The notes beneath the pieces were generated by a model that saw only the letters and a program-made list of their open reading frames with translations, ran no database searches and was not told the DNA's origin. Made by a program: the position numbers and the translations under genes. From assembly GCA_050084985.1 (NCBI GenBank), contig JBITNC010000001.1, positions 117,862,001 through 117,926,000 of the forward strand: a DNA stretch of 64,000 nt. Direction: 5' to 3'. The DNA comes from Nageia nagi. Taxonomy: Eukaryota > Pinophyta. Positions 1-13,096 of this stretch are shown here, piece after piece. Position 1 is the first letter of the stretch, and each line of letters begins with the position of its first letter.

Positions 1-1261
1 AACTATAGATAGATATGAATAAGAAGGTATTGAACATTAAACTTATTCTCAACTTAGCTTACATAGTGATTGTGAGGATATTCACTCAATGAATCTATTA
101 TAAGAATATTATATAAACATATACATGTACTCAACAACATTATTATAAGAAGGAATAAATACATGTTGAAAGACATTTTCCTAAGGCAACTAAATCAAAA
201 TGATAAGGAAGTTGAGGTAAAACCCTACAACACCTTTTGGTATGGTTATTTTCTCATTTATACCATGATAATTTTCACTAAACGTTTACCTATTGTTAAA
301 GGTAAGAGTGAATTAGATCCAAATAATTCATTCCTAAATTAGGTATATGGAACTCTATCCTAATCAAATTGATCTCTTATCATGGATATATTCCCTTATT
401 GTAATGATAATAGGTCAAGATAAGATACTTGAACTTGTATGTATTCATTTTAATCCAATTCCAAAATAGATCCTAAGTATCCAAAGAAACACTAAGAACT
501 TCCTCTCATTACAACTTCACCTCTACCAAGTCAACTATGATTTGGTCACTCACCTAGAAACACAAGCCAAAATAATAGATTCATATATAAACCCTAGCTC
601 CTACCTATCCATCTCCTAGTACGTAGTAGGTGTAATCACCCAACACCAAACTAGGTATTGAATTAAATAAATCCAAATAGAATAATCCCCTCAACCATCT
701 CCAACACAACCAACTCAATCATAATTTGTGATGCTTTAGTTAAATCCCTTCAACCCCCACTCAGGTAAAGAAAAATTCAACAAGAAATTAGTAAAAGTAG
801 TGAAAACTCACAACTAATAACTCAACTAGAAGTGGTTGACCATGGATTTTTAATCCACCATACACAATTGCCACTATATATAATCATAAAGCTAATAATT
901 CTCAAACTAAGAAACCACCATCATTATCAATAGTATTATTTGTAACTACTCAAACTTTTCCACTAGTAAGTCCAATTCCTACCCTCATTAATCTATTTAG
1001 TTCTTCCCAATTGTAAATATCATTTTCATTTATGTCTTCACCTATACATGTCATCACCAACACATCATTAAGTATCATTCTTGAGGCCACCCATAACTCA
1101 TTCTAATCAAAACTAATGTACTCCATAATAGCAATGAAAAAGATTACCACAAAAAATCTAACCTCACTTTCCATAGACATTAGTCTCACCCATCATGAAA
1201 AATCCAAGTGAGATAAAAATCCCTTCCATATGGAAGAACACAATGTAAAAGGATATGAACC
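1..1261. other. AT-rich sequence, no gene recognised
   Basis: I see no domain motif, RNA gene or paired repeat here. The last part may belong to the degenerate frame that follows, but upstream of about 1,262 I could not hold a convincing reading frame. Confidence 0.5.
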
Positions 1262-2320
1262 TTTATCCCATTCTACTCCCTAGTGCAAGTCCAATAGGTG
1301 GAAAAGAATCCCATTAAATATCGATTCATGTACCCCTCTAATATCACCAACAATGAATTACTAATTCATAAAAGAGACATTGATATTACAATCAATGAAT
1401 ATTTGGATAATATTGAAACCTATCTAACCAACCTCAAATAGTTCACAAAATATGCAATCAACCATCTACTAGTGAAATTCTTGGACTTTGCCATAAATTG
1501 AAGGACCCAAATGGTTGAAATTATTAAAAACCTTCTAGAGAAATCTCTCTAAAAACCCATAATTCCACCAATAAACCCTAATATCTTAGTGACCATCAAT
1601 GAATAGCTCCCAAACTTGGTCTTGAAAAATACCTAGCCCATCAAAATGATACTAGAAGTAGAAATTATAGACCTAATTAGTAAGAAAAAATGAATTTATG
1701 TAGAGGCTCAAAAGTAGTGGGGAGATCTTGACATTTGGATGAAGGAGTTAGAGATAGCTTGCAATATTGTCATTATTCAAATGGAGCACTACAAAATAAC
1801 ATGTGATGATATGCAAGACATAATTGATGTAAATTCAACCAATTGAAAGATAAATAATGTTACCCAACAATTGGCCCAAAAGGATATCAAACTACCCACT
1901 CTCCAAAAGTAAGCTCATAAAGATGAAATCTTTGATGATGAAATCTAGGATGTAACATTATAGTTGTTAGAAGTGTTCACCAAAGAAAGGGATCTCCATA
2001 ATAATGCAAATACCCTATTAACTCACAAAAATAATATCCACTCCACCCACATAGAAAAAATGGCCATGTTGGAAATAATAATTAATTAGTTCAACCAAGT
2101 AGACAGAATGATCCAAGTCACCTAGGGTTACACATCTATGTAGTTCTTGCACACATACATTCAAAAATATCTTTTCATCTCAATTTAGAAATTGTAAGAC
2201 CTCACTAGCAAGTATCCCTTTATTCCTACTTTCCTTGAGAACTCAACCAATACAGAGCATATCCATAACAATTATAATTGAGAAAGGGGTAAGGTGAAAC
2301 TAGGATATTGGATAGAGTAA
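1262..2320 (+). pseudogene. Degenerate frame, unknown coiled-coil-like protein
   Basis: A single frame can be followed for about 350 codons with no needed frameshift. It contains about 19 stops, of which I count eleven TAG, four TGA and four TAA. Read through these stops, the translation is hydrophilic and rich in Glu, Lys, Asp and Asn, with helix-like stretches such as MKELEIACNIVIIQMEHYK around 1,750-1,795. It resembles the coiled-coil tails of the antisense frames in elements A and B, but no PMD motif is present. The stop count is not much below chance for such AT-rich DNA, so the case rests on the TAG excess and the protein-like composition. It could be the extra frame of an older Tat-like element whose LTRs are outside the window, or chance. 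Confidence 0.33.
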
Positions 2321-3445
2321 GTGACAATTTTTTCATCCCTTGTATAAATGTAAAGAAAAATGTATGATTCCCTAATGGAAACATAAAAATTTTATGGCAC
2401 ACATGATAAATGTTGGTGGTATCTAAATATATTGTGATGAATCTTTTATGATATATTAATAATGTAAAGATTTTGTGGCCATATTTTTATGAAATCAAAT
2501 ATGATGCTGAAAAAAAAAATCAAATAAAATGATAAAAATAAAATAATGACACTAAAATAAAAATAATTAAATAATGAATGAACAAATTGCTATAATATGG
2601 TTGCCAAAAATAATCTTCTTTATCAAATTATTAATTGAAGTTGTTAAGAATCATCAATACATAAAGAGATTAACTAATTCTAAAAATAGAAAAAAAGTAA
2701 TGATAAATCAGCATAAATAATAAGAAACTACCAAGAAATTGGAAATATAAGGAGACATGATCCCCAATAGAATCAAGAGGTAGACTTACTAGAATCAATA
2801 GTGGTAATAGGAAGTTGTAGCCACTATATTCCTATTCTAAAATCCCTTATGGACCAAGTTTCCTATTATTTATACTATGAGTCACATAAAAACCTCTTCC
2901 ATTCCCAATAAATATTCCCTTCCTCAACCTTCCATTGGTTCATAATATCCCCTTATCTCTTACAAAGCCTCATCCTTTGAGAAAATTTGGAACATCATGA
3001 TGTTGGATGGAGAATGAAAGTAGAAGAAAAATTGCTAATGCATGTTAGATTCATTGACATGTTTTTAGATCCATAAATATAATTCACTAGCTTGGAGTTT
3101 GTTTTCCTCTGATGCTCATATGTATTACCTTATATTTAGTTGGATTCTATCTCAAAAATGTGGACAAGAGATGCTTCAAGGAATATGACAAAGAATAAAG
3201 TGATACATGATGGTGAATTGGATTGGGTAGTGATTTGATGACTAGCCAAGTGCTTTGTATATGACTACAATTGAAGCTTCACTATAAAATATAATTAAAT
3301 ACCAATGATTATAAATAAAAAGCTTTTGGAGAATTCTATATCAATTATTAAGGAGACCATACTAAAAACCTTGAAAATATCAAAGACATTATGTACCATA
3401 ATGCAAACAAAAAATAATAAATATAATATATTAAGAAGGTAAAAT
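2321..3445. other. AT-rich non-coding sequence
   Basis: No motif or repeat pair was recognised. There are A-rich stretches around 2,500-2,700. Confidence 0.5.
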
Positions 3446-3830
3446 ATGGTAATCCTCTACACAAGTTCATCGTTGGAGCTAATCATGTTCTTAGACCTTT
3501 CATATGATTTTCAAGGAAAATTCATTAAAGGTATATTCAAAATTAGAGATTCCTATGGTTGGGAACTCAAGATTCAAGGTAAAAAAATTATTGATTGAAA
3601 TCAACCCTCACTAAATGTTTTTAGAAAAAGAATTAGAAATAGAGTTGCTGAGAAATTTATCCTCTTATTACCCTTGTGAACACCTAGGATAATCTTCAAC
3701 TGGGCTACCAACACATAGTTTCATATTCCCTCATATTCATTCCTCTCCATTTCATTATTAAACCATACAAAGTGGAGTGGATTATTGATCGATTACCAAA
3801 TAAAAAGTTCATATATGAGTTAAATAATTA
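3446..3830 (+). pseudogene. Short degenerate frame of unknown origin
   Basis: From an ATG at 3,446 a frame runs for about 125 codons with only four or five stops, fewer than expected in AT-rich DNA. The translation includes segments such as DLSYDFQGKFIKGIFKIRD and YGWELKIQGKK, which look like ordinary protein rather than low-complexity translation. I recognise no family. It lies in the same frame as the pseudogene at 1,262-2,320 but about 1.1 kb away, so a shared origin is only a guess. Confidence 0.2.
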
Positions 3831-5777
3831 ATTAATATATAGCTATAACCTAGTCCCAACATTATAAGGATAAAAAAGGAATCTATATCAATAAACAAGC
3901 ATTTATTTCTTAGCTATGGACTAGGGAAGAAGACATATAGTGATCAACCATTAAATATATTGAAGAAGAGTCTTAGGGATAATGCTCCATTTTAATTTGG
4001 AGAGGGCTTTTACCAAGAGATAATTAAGTAGCAACTAACAAAACATTTTGATCGTTAGCAACTAGCAATCAATGAAAAATGATATTATCCAATTTGATAA
4101 ACAAATAAAAATAAATAAATAGGTTATTAGCAATATATGACATTGTTGAGGAATCATCACAAATCACTACAGAATGGAAGATTTTTAAAGATATAAGAAC
4201 ATAATATAAATGCAGAAGATGAAAAATGATAAGATAAGGAGTGGATAATAAGAATAAGATAGGCATATATATAGAGAATTACACACACATATACTTACAT
4301 AAATACATGTATGCATGCATGTATGTATGTATTATATATATATAGTATATGATTCAAATATTATCATCACAAAGTTGTTGAACTTATATTTGAGCATAAT
4401 AATACATAAGCATCTATTACTTTCAATTTTAAATCTTAGCTACTATTATTACTCAATTTGTTCCACATTTTATGTACTTTTCATATTCCCATATATAGGT
4501 AACAAATCCATATTATCAAATTTCATATAAAAAAAATTGGTCATCATATATCTATTTAACTCCCCAAAGAACCTAGGAAAATATATTCTCTCTATCAACC
4601 ATAGTTAGAATGACTCCCATCACGTTTTATGGAAATTCTAAACTAGATAAGTTTAAAAAAAATGAAATAGATATCAATAGTATCTCTCAATTCCCTTGTT
4701 CATTGACCATACATAAAGGCTTATAATTTAAACCATAATCACTAATGATCATAGATAACCAATCTGGATTAACAAGTTTAGGATGTACTAACTGCATGTG
4801 AGTAGACATAATGATCCTCTACCCCTTAATAGAGATCTTATAGATATGATACATTTTCATAATGTGATGTTCATTTCCATAATAGGTACATGAAAGATGC
4901 ATCCACATTCCAACACTCATGGATGGTCAAGATATATGCCTTATCACATCTAACATAATACATTCTCATGGCACTGATAAAACCAACCCTATAAGACTAG
5001 TCATAATCTTCCTAGTCAAGTCATTCTCTCACATTTTTTAATATGGATTTAAACTTATGCAATAGTTTGAATTTCATAAGTTTATTCCTATCTCTATTAA
5101 TTTATTCAAATTTACTTAATATTCAATAAAATAAATAAATAACTTAATCTTTTCAATCATATATTAAAATCATCATACATCACTATAAAAGTTCTATATA
5201 GAGTCAAATATAATTTATCTTTAATTTTATGTTGTGTCAAATAAAATAAAAATCAACATCAGATACTGAACTACAATTAGTTTTTATTTTATTTTGAAGT
5301 TTATAATTTTGTATCAATTTGGTACATCAAGTCAATCATTTTTACTAAAGTATATAACACTTCAGTGGGATTTTAAGTCTAATAGGTTTACATTTTAAAG
5401 TTTTCTATAATAATGCATCCACATCACTTACACTTTTATAAAAATAAAAGAAGAATAAGAATTCAAGTTATCTATCATTTTTTCTATCATTAAGGGTGAT
5501 ATTTCATCTAAATTGACTCACAATTATCAACTATCAAACTAAATATATTAATGATCACTTTTTAACTAAGTATAGGATAACTTCTACATAAGTTGATAAT
5601 AAAAAATATCTTATCAAATATTTCTAAATCATTAAATATCCATTATAACAACTATCATATACTTGATCAACATACTTTATAATCCAAAGTTAAATTTTTA
5701 GTTTTAAAATAATTCATTTTTGAAACTATTTTATAATCAATTTGTAGAAGAGCAATAAACAATTTGTAATTGATCCA
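3831..5777. other. AT-rich flank with an ATGT/TA microsatellite
   Basis: Nothing coding was recognised. A compound simple repeat (ATGT/ATGC units followed by TA dinucleotides) sits at about 4,305-4,345. This stretch is the left flank of element D. Confidence 0.5.
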
Positions 5778-7770
5778 TGTATACAAAATCAAACATGGGC
5801 ATATACTAATTAAATGTTTCCTATAATCACAATTCCCAAACTCTCCAATGGTGGCTTCCTCACTTCTACCTTTTGTTTGATAATCCCTTTTTAATATCAA
5901 GGCCCTTTCATATATCAAGATGGCTTAAGTATAAGATAAGTGATTGATATTTAAAAATAGACACTTGCACCATATTGAGTTTATCATGGAAATATGATAA
6001 AACCTAGAGTAGCCACATCAAAGATAATTGTACAAGTAAGGAAGAAGTATACCAAGGCTAGTAGATGATGATGACATATGGATGAAGGATAAAAATTAAC
6101 TAAGGTTGATAACCATTATGGAATGATTTTAGTAGAAAACAAACATATAAATCAAAAGTAATAAAATCATCCAAATATTATAAGGTTGATAGGTGACATC
6201 AACATAAAGAGCAATCGACTTGCCAATAAATAAAGAAAATAAATTAGTATCAACCATGCTTAGTAGGTGATGAAACAATAAAAGTATTAACTAAGGTTGA
6301 TAATTTTGAAGAGAAGATATCATCCATTCCATTTCTTGCTATCTCCAATAGAACACTAAAAGGAATAAGGCATACAAGGATCATGCTAGCCAATAGAATA
6401 AGTTGATGACACTCAACAAGAAAGGGAGACTATAGATAGAGTAATGGTATTGGTACTAGTAATATCAAAGGATTTAGTAGTAGTGATTAAATGTTCTAAT
6501 GCTACTCTAAGTGTCAACCAAATTTTATCAATAAAAGAATTGGAAAATCAATTGAATAGTTATGCTTGCAACATGATGAGAGTCCCAAATTGATCCAAAT
6601 ATTGAACCCTAGTATATACCAAATAATCTCAAGTTGTAAATTCATGCATTAGGGGTTCCTAGACTAGAAGATCATTCATATGGTGACACTTACAAGAAAA
6701 TAACATGGATAAGAAGTGTAGTCACACTGTAAATACATAATCATCAATTAAAAATGAATATTATTCATGAGAAGGAGAGACAGATTCAACTAGATCATGC
6801 ATGAAGCATAGAGGAGATATTCGAATGGTCAAAAAGTGATCTCAAGTGATGGTTTAAGTTTCCTAAAAGTTAACATATTATTGTAAGTGGAATGATTATC
6901 TATTTCCTATACTAAAATTAAGTTTGGAGTAGTAGTAGAATAATTTATATCTAGTTATTATATTTTAAAGCATAGAGCTCATCTATTATAAATAGAAAAC
7001 TTAACAATGTAATGTGGAAGAGGATTAATAGATATTTTCCCTTAATAATGGAAAAATACTTATTTTACCCCAAATTGAGTTTGGTTATATTTTCTCTTTT
7101 ATTTCAATACCTATATTTTGTAATATGTAAATGGTTAGATTTGATAGATCCCTTCCCATCCTAAATGATTGTGGTTGATTCATTAATAGCTCTTATGCTT
7201 CGATCTCTTGATATAGATATGTGATTTTATGTTAATATATGGTTGTGACCTGATTTTCCTCACCATGATTTGTATTTAACCAATTGTAAGCCTTGGTTGG
7301 ACTTGTTTCCTACCATTTCCTATTTTGTTTCTTGTATCCCTAAGCTTTTTTGAGTACCAAACTCTTATTGCCATCTTGTTTCTCTCTTTCCTATATGTTT
7401 TGATCTCAAATGAAATGAAATCCATGACTATTGAAGTAGGATATGACCTAATAAAATCAAAATTAAACTATGAATTCCCAATCTCATAGGTTGCATCATT
7501 TCCTATGAAGCAACATATTCATGGGATTTTTCACTTTATCTATGAGCTATCCATATCAAGCTTGGTAGGATCATTTTCTCGATCTAAGAGTATAACTCAC
7601 TTGTCAAGGAGGGATTTTTCTTCATGGAATCTACTACTCTTTCTATGATACCAAAGTTCTCAAAGAAGGCATTTCCTCAAGGTATCAACCTATAAAATTG
7701 GAGGTTGTAGCTTATGTATCCAATATTAGCTATTGTGATTCTAGCCTAACACATTGTATCATGTCGATCA
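5778..7770 (+). repeat. 5' LTR of element D
   Basis: It is homologous to 11,764-13,096 plus 46,913-48,275 over its whole length. For example the blocks around 5,815-5,850, 6,300-6,360, 6,800-6,850, 7,445-7,480 and 7,590-7,640 recur in order in the other copy. It starts TGTATACAAAATC and ends near GATCA at 7,770. The ends are approximate because the copies have diverged and no target duplication was found. Confidence 0.65.
6987..6995 (+). promoter_or_regulatory. TATA box of D 5' LTR
   Basis: TATAAATAG is preserved here and at 47,489-47,497 in the other LTR, in a conserved context (CTCATCTAT before, AAA after). Conservation in both copies and its position inside the LTR suggest the old promoter of D on the plus strand. 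Confidence 0.5.
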
Positions 7771-9800
7771 ACAATTTTTGATATGTTCAATGGAATATGT
7801 ACCATGAAATTAAAGTTATTATTCAACACTCAATAGAAACATGTATTCTATGTACATATTTTTACTATATAATGCAATCTATTATTAAGGTGATCCTTAA
7901 CTATAAAATCCCAGATTATATCCCATGCATGGTACTCATTTTGAGATTTTACAAGAGATATTTTTTTTGGTCTTAGAACTAGTTACTTACTATCTCAATA
8001 GTTCCTCCATTTGTTATTAGTCTCAAATATTTTTTCCATATAAATTAGTCTCCCAAGTACATCATATTCATCTATATACTAAGATTGAGTTGTTAGAGAC
8101 CAATCTAATCCATGTCAATGTAAGCTACCTTGGTATTAATTTCTTACAATTGTATATATGCATTATTAGGTGTAAACATTGGATTCATCTACACTCCATT
8201 TAATTATAATTTCATGATAAATTCATAAAACCAAAATCTAAATATATATGTTTTGATTATTTTGTATCCTAAAAGAAGGTTCCCTAATCCCAATCATGTA
8301 ATATAAAGAAGTAGACATTTTGAGAAGAGTTATCTTTTATATCTTCCTCAAGAAGACCTTATAGAACTCACAAGGGCATAAGCATGGGGTTATCAAGAAT
8401 GATAGAACCTAAAGATCCATATTTTTTTCTCACCCTTTCATTAAGCCTTATTGACCTACTATCATATGAATAACATCACTTGTTCATCCGATAATCTCTC
8501 TCATCACTCTTTTTCATTTAAGGATATTATCAAGGGAATATTTGTAGTTGGAGAAGACCAAAAGGAACCTTAAGGTCACCAATATAGTTTTTTGCCTTAT
8601 GGCATATTGATACTCATAATTTGCTTACATTATGTATTTGCACATATGTTTTAGTAAGCAAATCATTAGAGGAGGCCCCTAGAAGAATATGAAATATTAT
8701 GATATAACAAAAGCAAGTTAAACCTAATGAAGGATTTCATCTAAATATATGAAAGAATAAAATGAACTAAGCCTAAGAGTCTTGAATAGTTGACATCAAC
8801 AAAAAAAACAATGGGTATCTGACAAGTAACCAACAACTCTAATACTAGCAAGCAACTTCAATCGCTAGGTTATATCATTTGAACTAATGGAAGCTCATAA
8901 TATACCATGACTAGTAGCTGAGATAAGGTGACATCATAAGATAAACCTTAACTAAGGATTAAGGCAAAGATACTCCTTAATTAAAAAGATAAAAATATCC
9001 TAAATAAATATGACATGATTCATAATGCCCATTTTGAGAAAAGAATGGTAAATAAAGAGGAAGTGTTGTTATACTTGAATTTTTAGTCAAGGAAACATCC
9101 TCAAAATCCTTGGGAATATTCCCTCTCCTCTCAATTTGCCACATTCTTAATCCAAATCAAGAGGAGAATTTGAAGCTAATATATCCCATATATGATGCTA
9201 AATAGTACTCACTAAACGCTCCATAAGCTAATCAATTACATCAAAAGGATACTCTATTTACCAAGGCTTAGTTGTTCCTCAAAACTCATTAAATCATTTA
9301 GTTGGTGAATTAGACTATAACAATCATGTTAGCTATGATTGTCAAACCTTAATTAGAGAATCAAGAAGCATCCCCATTGATATTGAAAAAAAAAAGTAGT
9401 TCAAACAAGAGAAAAGGTGAAGTATACCCACTACTCATCCTTAGGTGAAATGATGAATTGAGATAAAATAAAACTTGAATGCTAAAGTTAACAAACTTTT
9501 AAAATGGATAAGGTTGAGGATACCGAGAAGGAAATTCACTTTAGTAAGGGAATTTGTAGACTATCAAATCCTTACCTAATTTAGTTTTTATATGAGGATA
9601 TAACTAACCATTGAAAAATATCTGACCAAGAAGAAAATATAAGGTCCTAAATATAAGGTTTTCCACCCTTCCCTTCACTAAGTATAGAAGGAAATGAGTG
9701 CTTGTAGAATATATGAAACATCATAAGGAATCTTATGAAGCCACACCTTGGTGGAGTATCTATGTATATAAGTATGTTATGATTCCCTCACGTCATCCAT

Positions 9801-10018
9801 TTCCCTACAATCCTTCCCAATACCTTCATTCATTTGGTATTTCAACCATGACCATCATCATACATGTTTTCTCAATCTACACCTCACTTTTTCCATTCTG
9901 GACCTGTATTGTTACTCTTCCTATGTTTCCCTACTATCCTTCCCAAAGCTTTAATACATTTGATTGGTTAGCTATGACTACCATCATTCATTTCTTCCAC
10001 ATATATGCCATCAACCTG
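9801..10018 (+). repeat. 126 bp tandem duplication
   Basis: The segment starting TTCCCTACAATCCTTCCCAA at 9,801 recurs, diverged, at 9,927 as TTCCCTACTATCCTTCCCAA, a shift of 126 bases. The following blocks (ACCATGACCATCATCATACA against GCTATGACTACCATCATTCA) also match. Since 126 is divisible by three, an open frame of 107 codons survives across both copies (9,698-10,021), but its Phe/Ile/Tyr/Pro-rich product looks like translated low-complexity DNA. Confidence 0.6.
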
Positions 10019-10529
10019 TAGAGATTTTAATCTCTAAATGGCTATCCCTCTTCTTCCTAAGACTCCTTGTTGGTACCCCTATGATGTGCTTTCCTAGTAA
10101 CATGTGTAAGAGTTCTCCCTTGCCCCATGTCTTCTCATTATTTTCCCCCTTTTTACAACACCACCAAGGTTTGGTTTCACAAGTTTCATGAGATGTCTAA
10201 GCATGTAAAGGATATAGGACTCTACACAATGGATAATCATTTAGGATGATGGGTTGGGATGAGGAAATTTAAAAAGAAAAGAGGTGAGGATTTTTAAGCT
10301 CTAAATTTCAAAAGTAGTCCATTCAAGGTAAGAAGATTCCTTCCTAATTAAATATTAGGAAAACAAAATCTATAGTAGGGATCATTTTAAGATCCCTTTT
10401 TCAAAACTATATTGGAAACTTTTCACGCAAATTAGCTTCATAACAAAGGTGATTTTAAATTAAAAATTAAAAAATACAAAGGAAAATTTGAAGTTGGAGA
10501 AAAAAATATAGATTTTTTTGGTGAATTTG

Positions 10530-11160
10530 AAGAAGGCAGTAGTAGGATACCATTAGATAGTAGTAAGCTACCACTAGGTGATAGCATGGTAGTTATTGTT
10601 ACTACATGATAGTAGTATGTCATTGCATGGTAGCAAGATGCTATCGAAGAGTAGCAAACTACCATCGCACAGTAGCAAGTTATTGTTAATAGCATGCTTG
10701 TAGAATACCATTGCTTTTGCCACATGTTAAATTTCAAATCACAATGCCACATGTAAATTACCCCTTGGTAGCAACCTACCATTACCAAGTAGCAACCTTC
10801 CATCACTTGGTAGCAACCAACTATAGGGTGGGAGCAAAATACCACTAGGTGTTAAAAAAATACCACCAAATAGTAGCAAAATGCCACCAAGTGGTAGTAA
10901 ATGCCCCCAAGTGGTAGTAAAATTCCACCAAGTTGTTGTATAATATCATTAGGTAGTTATAGAATACCATATAATATCATTAGGTAGTTATAGAATACCA
11001 CTAAGTAGTTGTAAGGTGCTATCGAATGATAGTATATTGGTACTATTTGAAGGTACAATGTTCCCGTACAAAGGTAGATGCTATCATTCAAGAATAGATG
11101 CCACTATTTGGAGGCACCTTAGACTATTTAGAGGCATTTGATACCACTAAAAGGTAGATG
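10530..11160. repeat. Palindromic minisatellite (CCACCAAGTGGTAG-like units)
   Basis: Many imperfect copies of a unit of roughly 20-30 bases alternate GTAGCAAAATACCACC and its near complement, for example CCACCAAGTGGTAGTAAA at about 10,880-10,925. Each unit is a short inverted repeat. A 30-base block is repeated almost exactly at 10,940-10,969 and 10,971-11,000, so the array was still changing recently relative to the rest. It lies in the 3' half of D's interior, a position where plant retrotransposons often carry tandem repeats. Confidence 0.7.
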
Positions 11161-11748
11161 TGAATTACAAATTATGAAATAAAATAATATTCAAAATAAG
11201 ATCTCACTAATTATTGCAAGTCTTTTTAGATCTTATAGGCTTTATTAATATGCTCACACAAAGGAGATTCATCCACAAGAAAATAAAAATGGATGTATCA
11301 AATTTATTATTTAGAGTAAGGTATTTATAGGGGGAGATTTAATCAAAATATAAATAATAATTTATAATTTCAAGGCAAAGTTAGCTAGTTATTATTTCAA
11401 AATATTAGTGATTTAATAAAAATTTAATTTAAAATTTAGTTTTGACTTGGTGACCCAAGCTAGAAAAATAATAATAATTAAAATTTTTTGTGACATGAGT
11501 ACTATTCTAAACCAAAAAAAATGCCATTTTCCAATTTTATAATTTCTAAAATTTGCTTATTAGTGAATATTCATGGCTAAAATGATCCTTGATCTCTAGA
11601 GAAATGGTAAATTTTTGAAGAAATATGGGTGTCGAGTATGATCCTTATTGAAAGCCTACATAATTTTCCACTCCACTTACCCTTACTAATATCTATGATG
11701 CATGATTTTCTTTCATTAATAGAGTGCTTTAACCATTTTCAATGCTTA

Positions 11749-11763
11749 GTGAAGGAGACAAAA
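11749..11763 (+). other. Polypurine tract of element D
   Basis: AGTGAAGGAGACAAA lies immediately before TGTATACAAA, the start of the second D LTR. Position and composition fit the plus-strand primer of an LTR element and set the orientation of D. Confidence 0.5.
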
Positions 11764-13096
11764 TGTATACAAAGTCATGACATAGATGTATAAGGGTTGA
11801 ATGTTTCCTATAATCATGATTCCCAAGCTCTCTAATGGTGGATTCCTCACTACTACCTTTAGGTTTACACTCCCTTCTTGCTATCAAGTCCCTTTCATAT
11901 ATCAATATGACTTGAAAATAGTAGATGTGATGTGACATTTCAAAATAAACACTCGCACCATATTGAGTTTATCATCAAAAGATGATGAAGCTTGGGGTAG
12001 ATGTATAAGCAATTATAACATAAGGAAGGAAGAAGTATACCAAGGCTGGTAGATGATGACGACACATGGATGATGGATTAAAATGAACTAAGGTTGATAA
12101 CCTTGATGGAATGATACCATCAATAGAGTGGTAGGAAGCTAGAAAGTGAGAAAATCCCCCAAAGGTTGCAAGGTCAATAGGTGACATCAGCATAAAGAGA
12201 AAATAAATCACTACTAGGAACCACTATATTTACATCCTTTTTTGCATCAAAACATAAAGCAATTTTTTCTAAATTTAAATAATGAAAAATTGATTAAAAT
12301 TCCAATGCATTTCACCCAGTAGTTTTTGCATCTTCTTTTACATCAGATTTTGCATTGAATTGTCAATTTTTTAATCAAAATTTGCATCAAATTTTGAATC
12401 AAATTTTGTAAGGAGATATTACAAAATTATAGATATTTTTATTTTTTGCAATCTAAAAAATAAAATAGGCTTAAAATGATATTAGGATCAAAAGTTATGA
12501 CCTCTGTAAGGTACATCATTTTTATAATAATGCAGTGTGCCACATTCATATTAAATGGGATGATGTATATATTTTATTAAAATAATCATTCAATTTTTTA
12601 TCCACTTTTGTGATTTGCTCTATATCTTAGAGTTCATTATTTAATAGGTCTTTGGGGTAATTATATTGGTTTATTAAACTAGTTCGGGAATGGGGTTAGT
12701 GGTTTAGGTTTTGAAACTTAAAATTATTGCATATATTTGCATCAAAAACTTTGCATCAATTTTTACGTTAGAATTTGCATCAAAATTTACATAAGAAAAT
12801 ATGCAAAACTTCAAAAAATTAATTTCAATGTAAGGTCATACATTTTTATGTAATTTATGTTAGTGTATTTAAAAATATTTTTGTGATGCAAAAAATGATG
12901 CAAATAGGCCTTTTCCTAGGAGCGAGTGTCAAAAAATAAATAAAACAAATGAATATCAACCAAGCATGGTAGGTGATTATAGTAATGAAAGTTTTAACAA
13001 GGATATATAATCCTAAAGATATGACATCATCCATTCCATTTCTCACTATCTGTAATAGATTGTTGAAAGAAAGAAGGCATATAAGTATCTGAATAA
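11764..13096 (+). repeat. 3' LTR of element D, first part (interrupted)
   Basis: It matches 5,778 to about 6,390 in order, except for the 720 bp CACTA-like insert. The homology stops at the start of element C at 13,097 and resumes at 46,913, where the text corresponds to 6,390 onward. This continuity is the main proof that 13,097-46,912 is an insertion. Confidence 0.65.
12209..12928. mobile_element. CACTA-like non-autonomous DNA element
   Basis: A 720 bp block is absent from the homologous site in the D 5' LTR (about 6,215-6,235). It begins CACTACTAGGAACC and ends TTCCTAGGAGCGAGTG, whose reverse complement starts CACTCGCTCCTAGGAA. These are imperfect inverted ends with the CACTA signature and a small indel. 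Inside, GCATCAAA-type motifs recur near both ends (about 12,245, 12,385, 12,740, 12,775 and inverted at 12,890), like the subterminal repeats of CACTA elements. TCA occurs at 12,208-12,210 and again at 12,929-12,931 and may be the 3 bp target duplication if the left end is one or two bases off. No transposase is encoded. Confidence 0.6.

Larger units (their letters stand above)
7771..11763 (+). other. Interior of element D, non-coding
   Basis: About 4 kb between the D LTRs. No gag, protease, RT, RNase H or integrase motif was seen in any frame. It holds a 126 bp in-frame duplication (9,801-10,018), a palindromic minisatellite (10,530-11,160) and a purine tract at its right end. The sequence after 7,770 (TTTTTGATATG) is only weakly like an initiator-tRNA-Met primer site. 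Confidence 0.5.

Noticed and set aside
4069-4530. Short Ile/Leu/Tyr-rich frames on both strands
   Set aside because: Typical translation of AT-rich DNA and a TA/ATGT microsatellite, with no motif.
9698-10191. Plus-strand open frames as a possible small membrane protein
   Set aside because: The Phe/Ile/Tyr/Pro/His-rich text comes from a T- and C-rich duplicated stretch. There are no motifs or promoter, and it lies in a non-coding element interior.
10530-11160. CRISPR-like array
   Set aside because: Units are imperfect, have no unique equal-length spacers, no cas genes are present, and the context is a plant retrotransposon.
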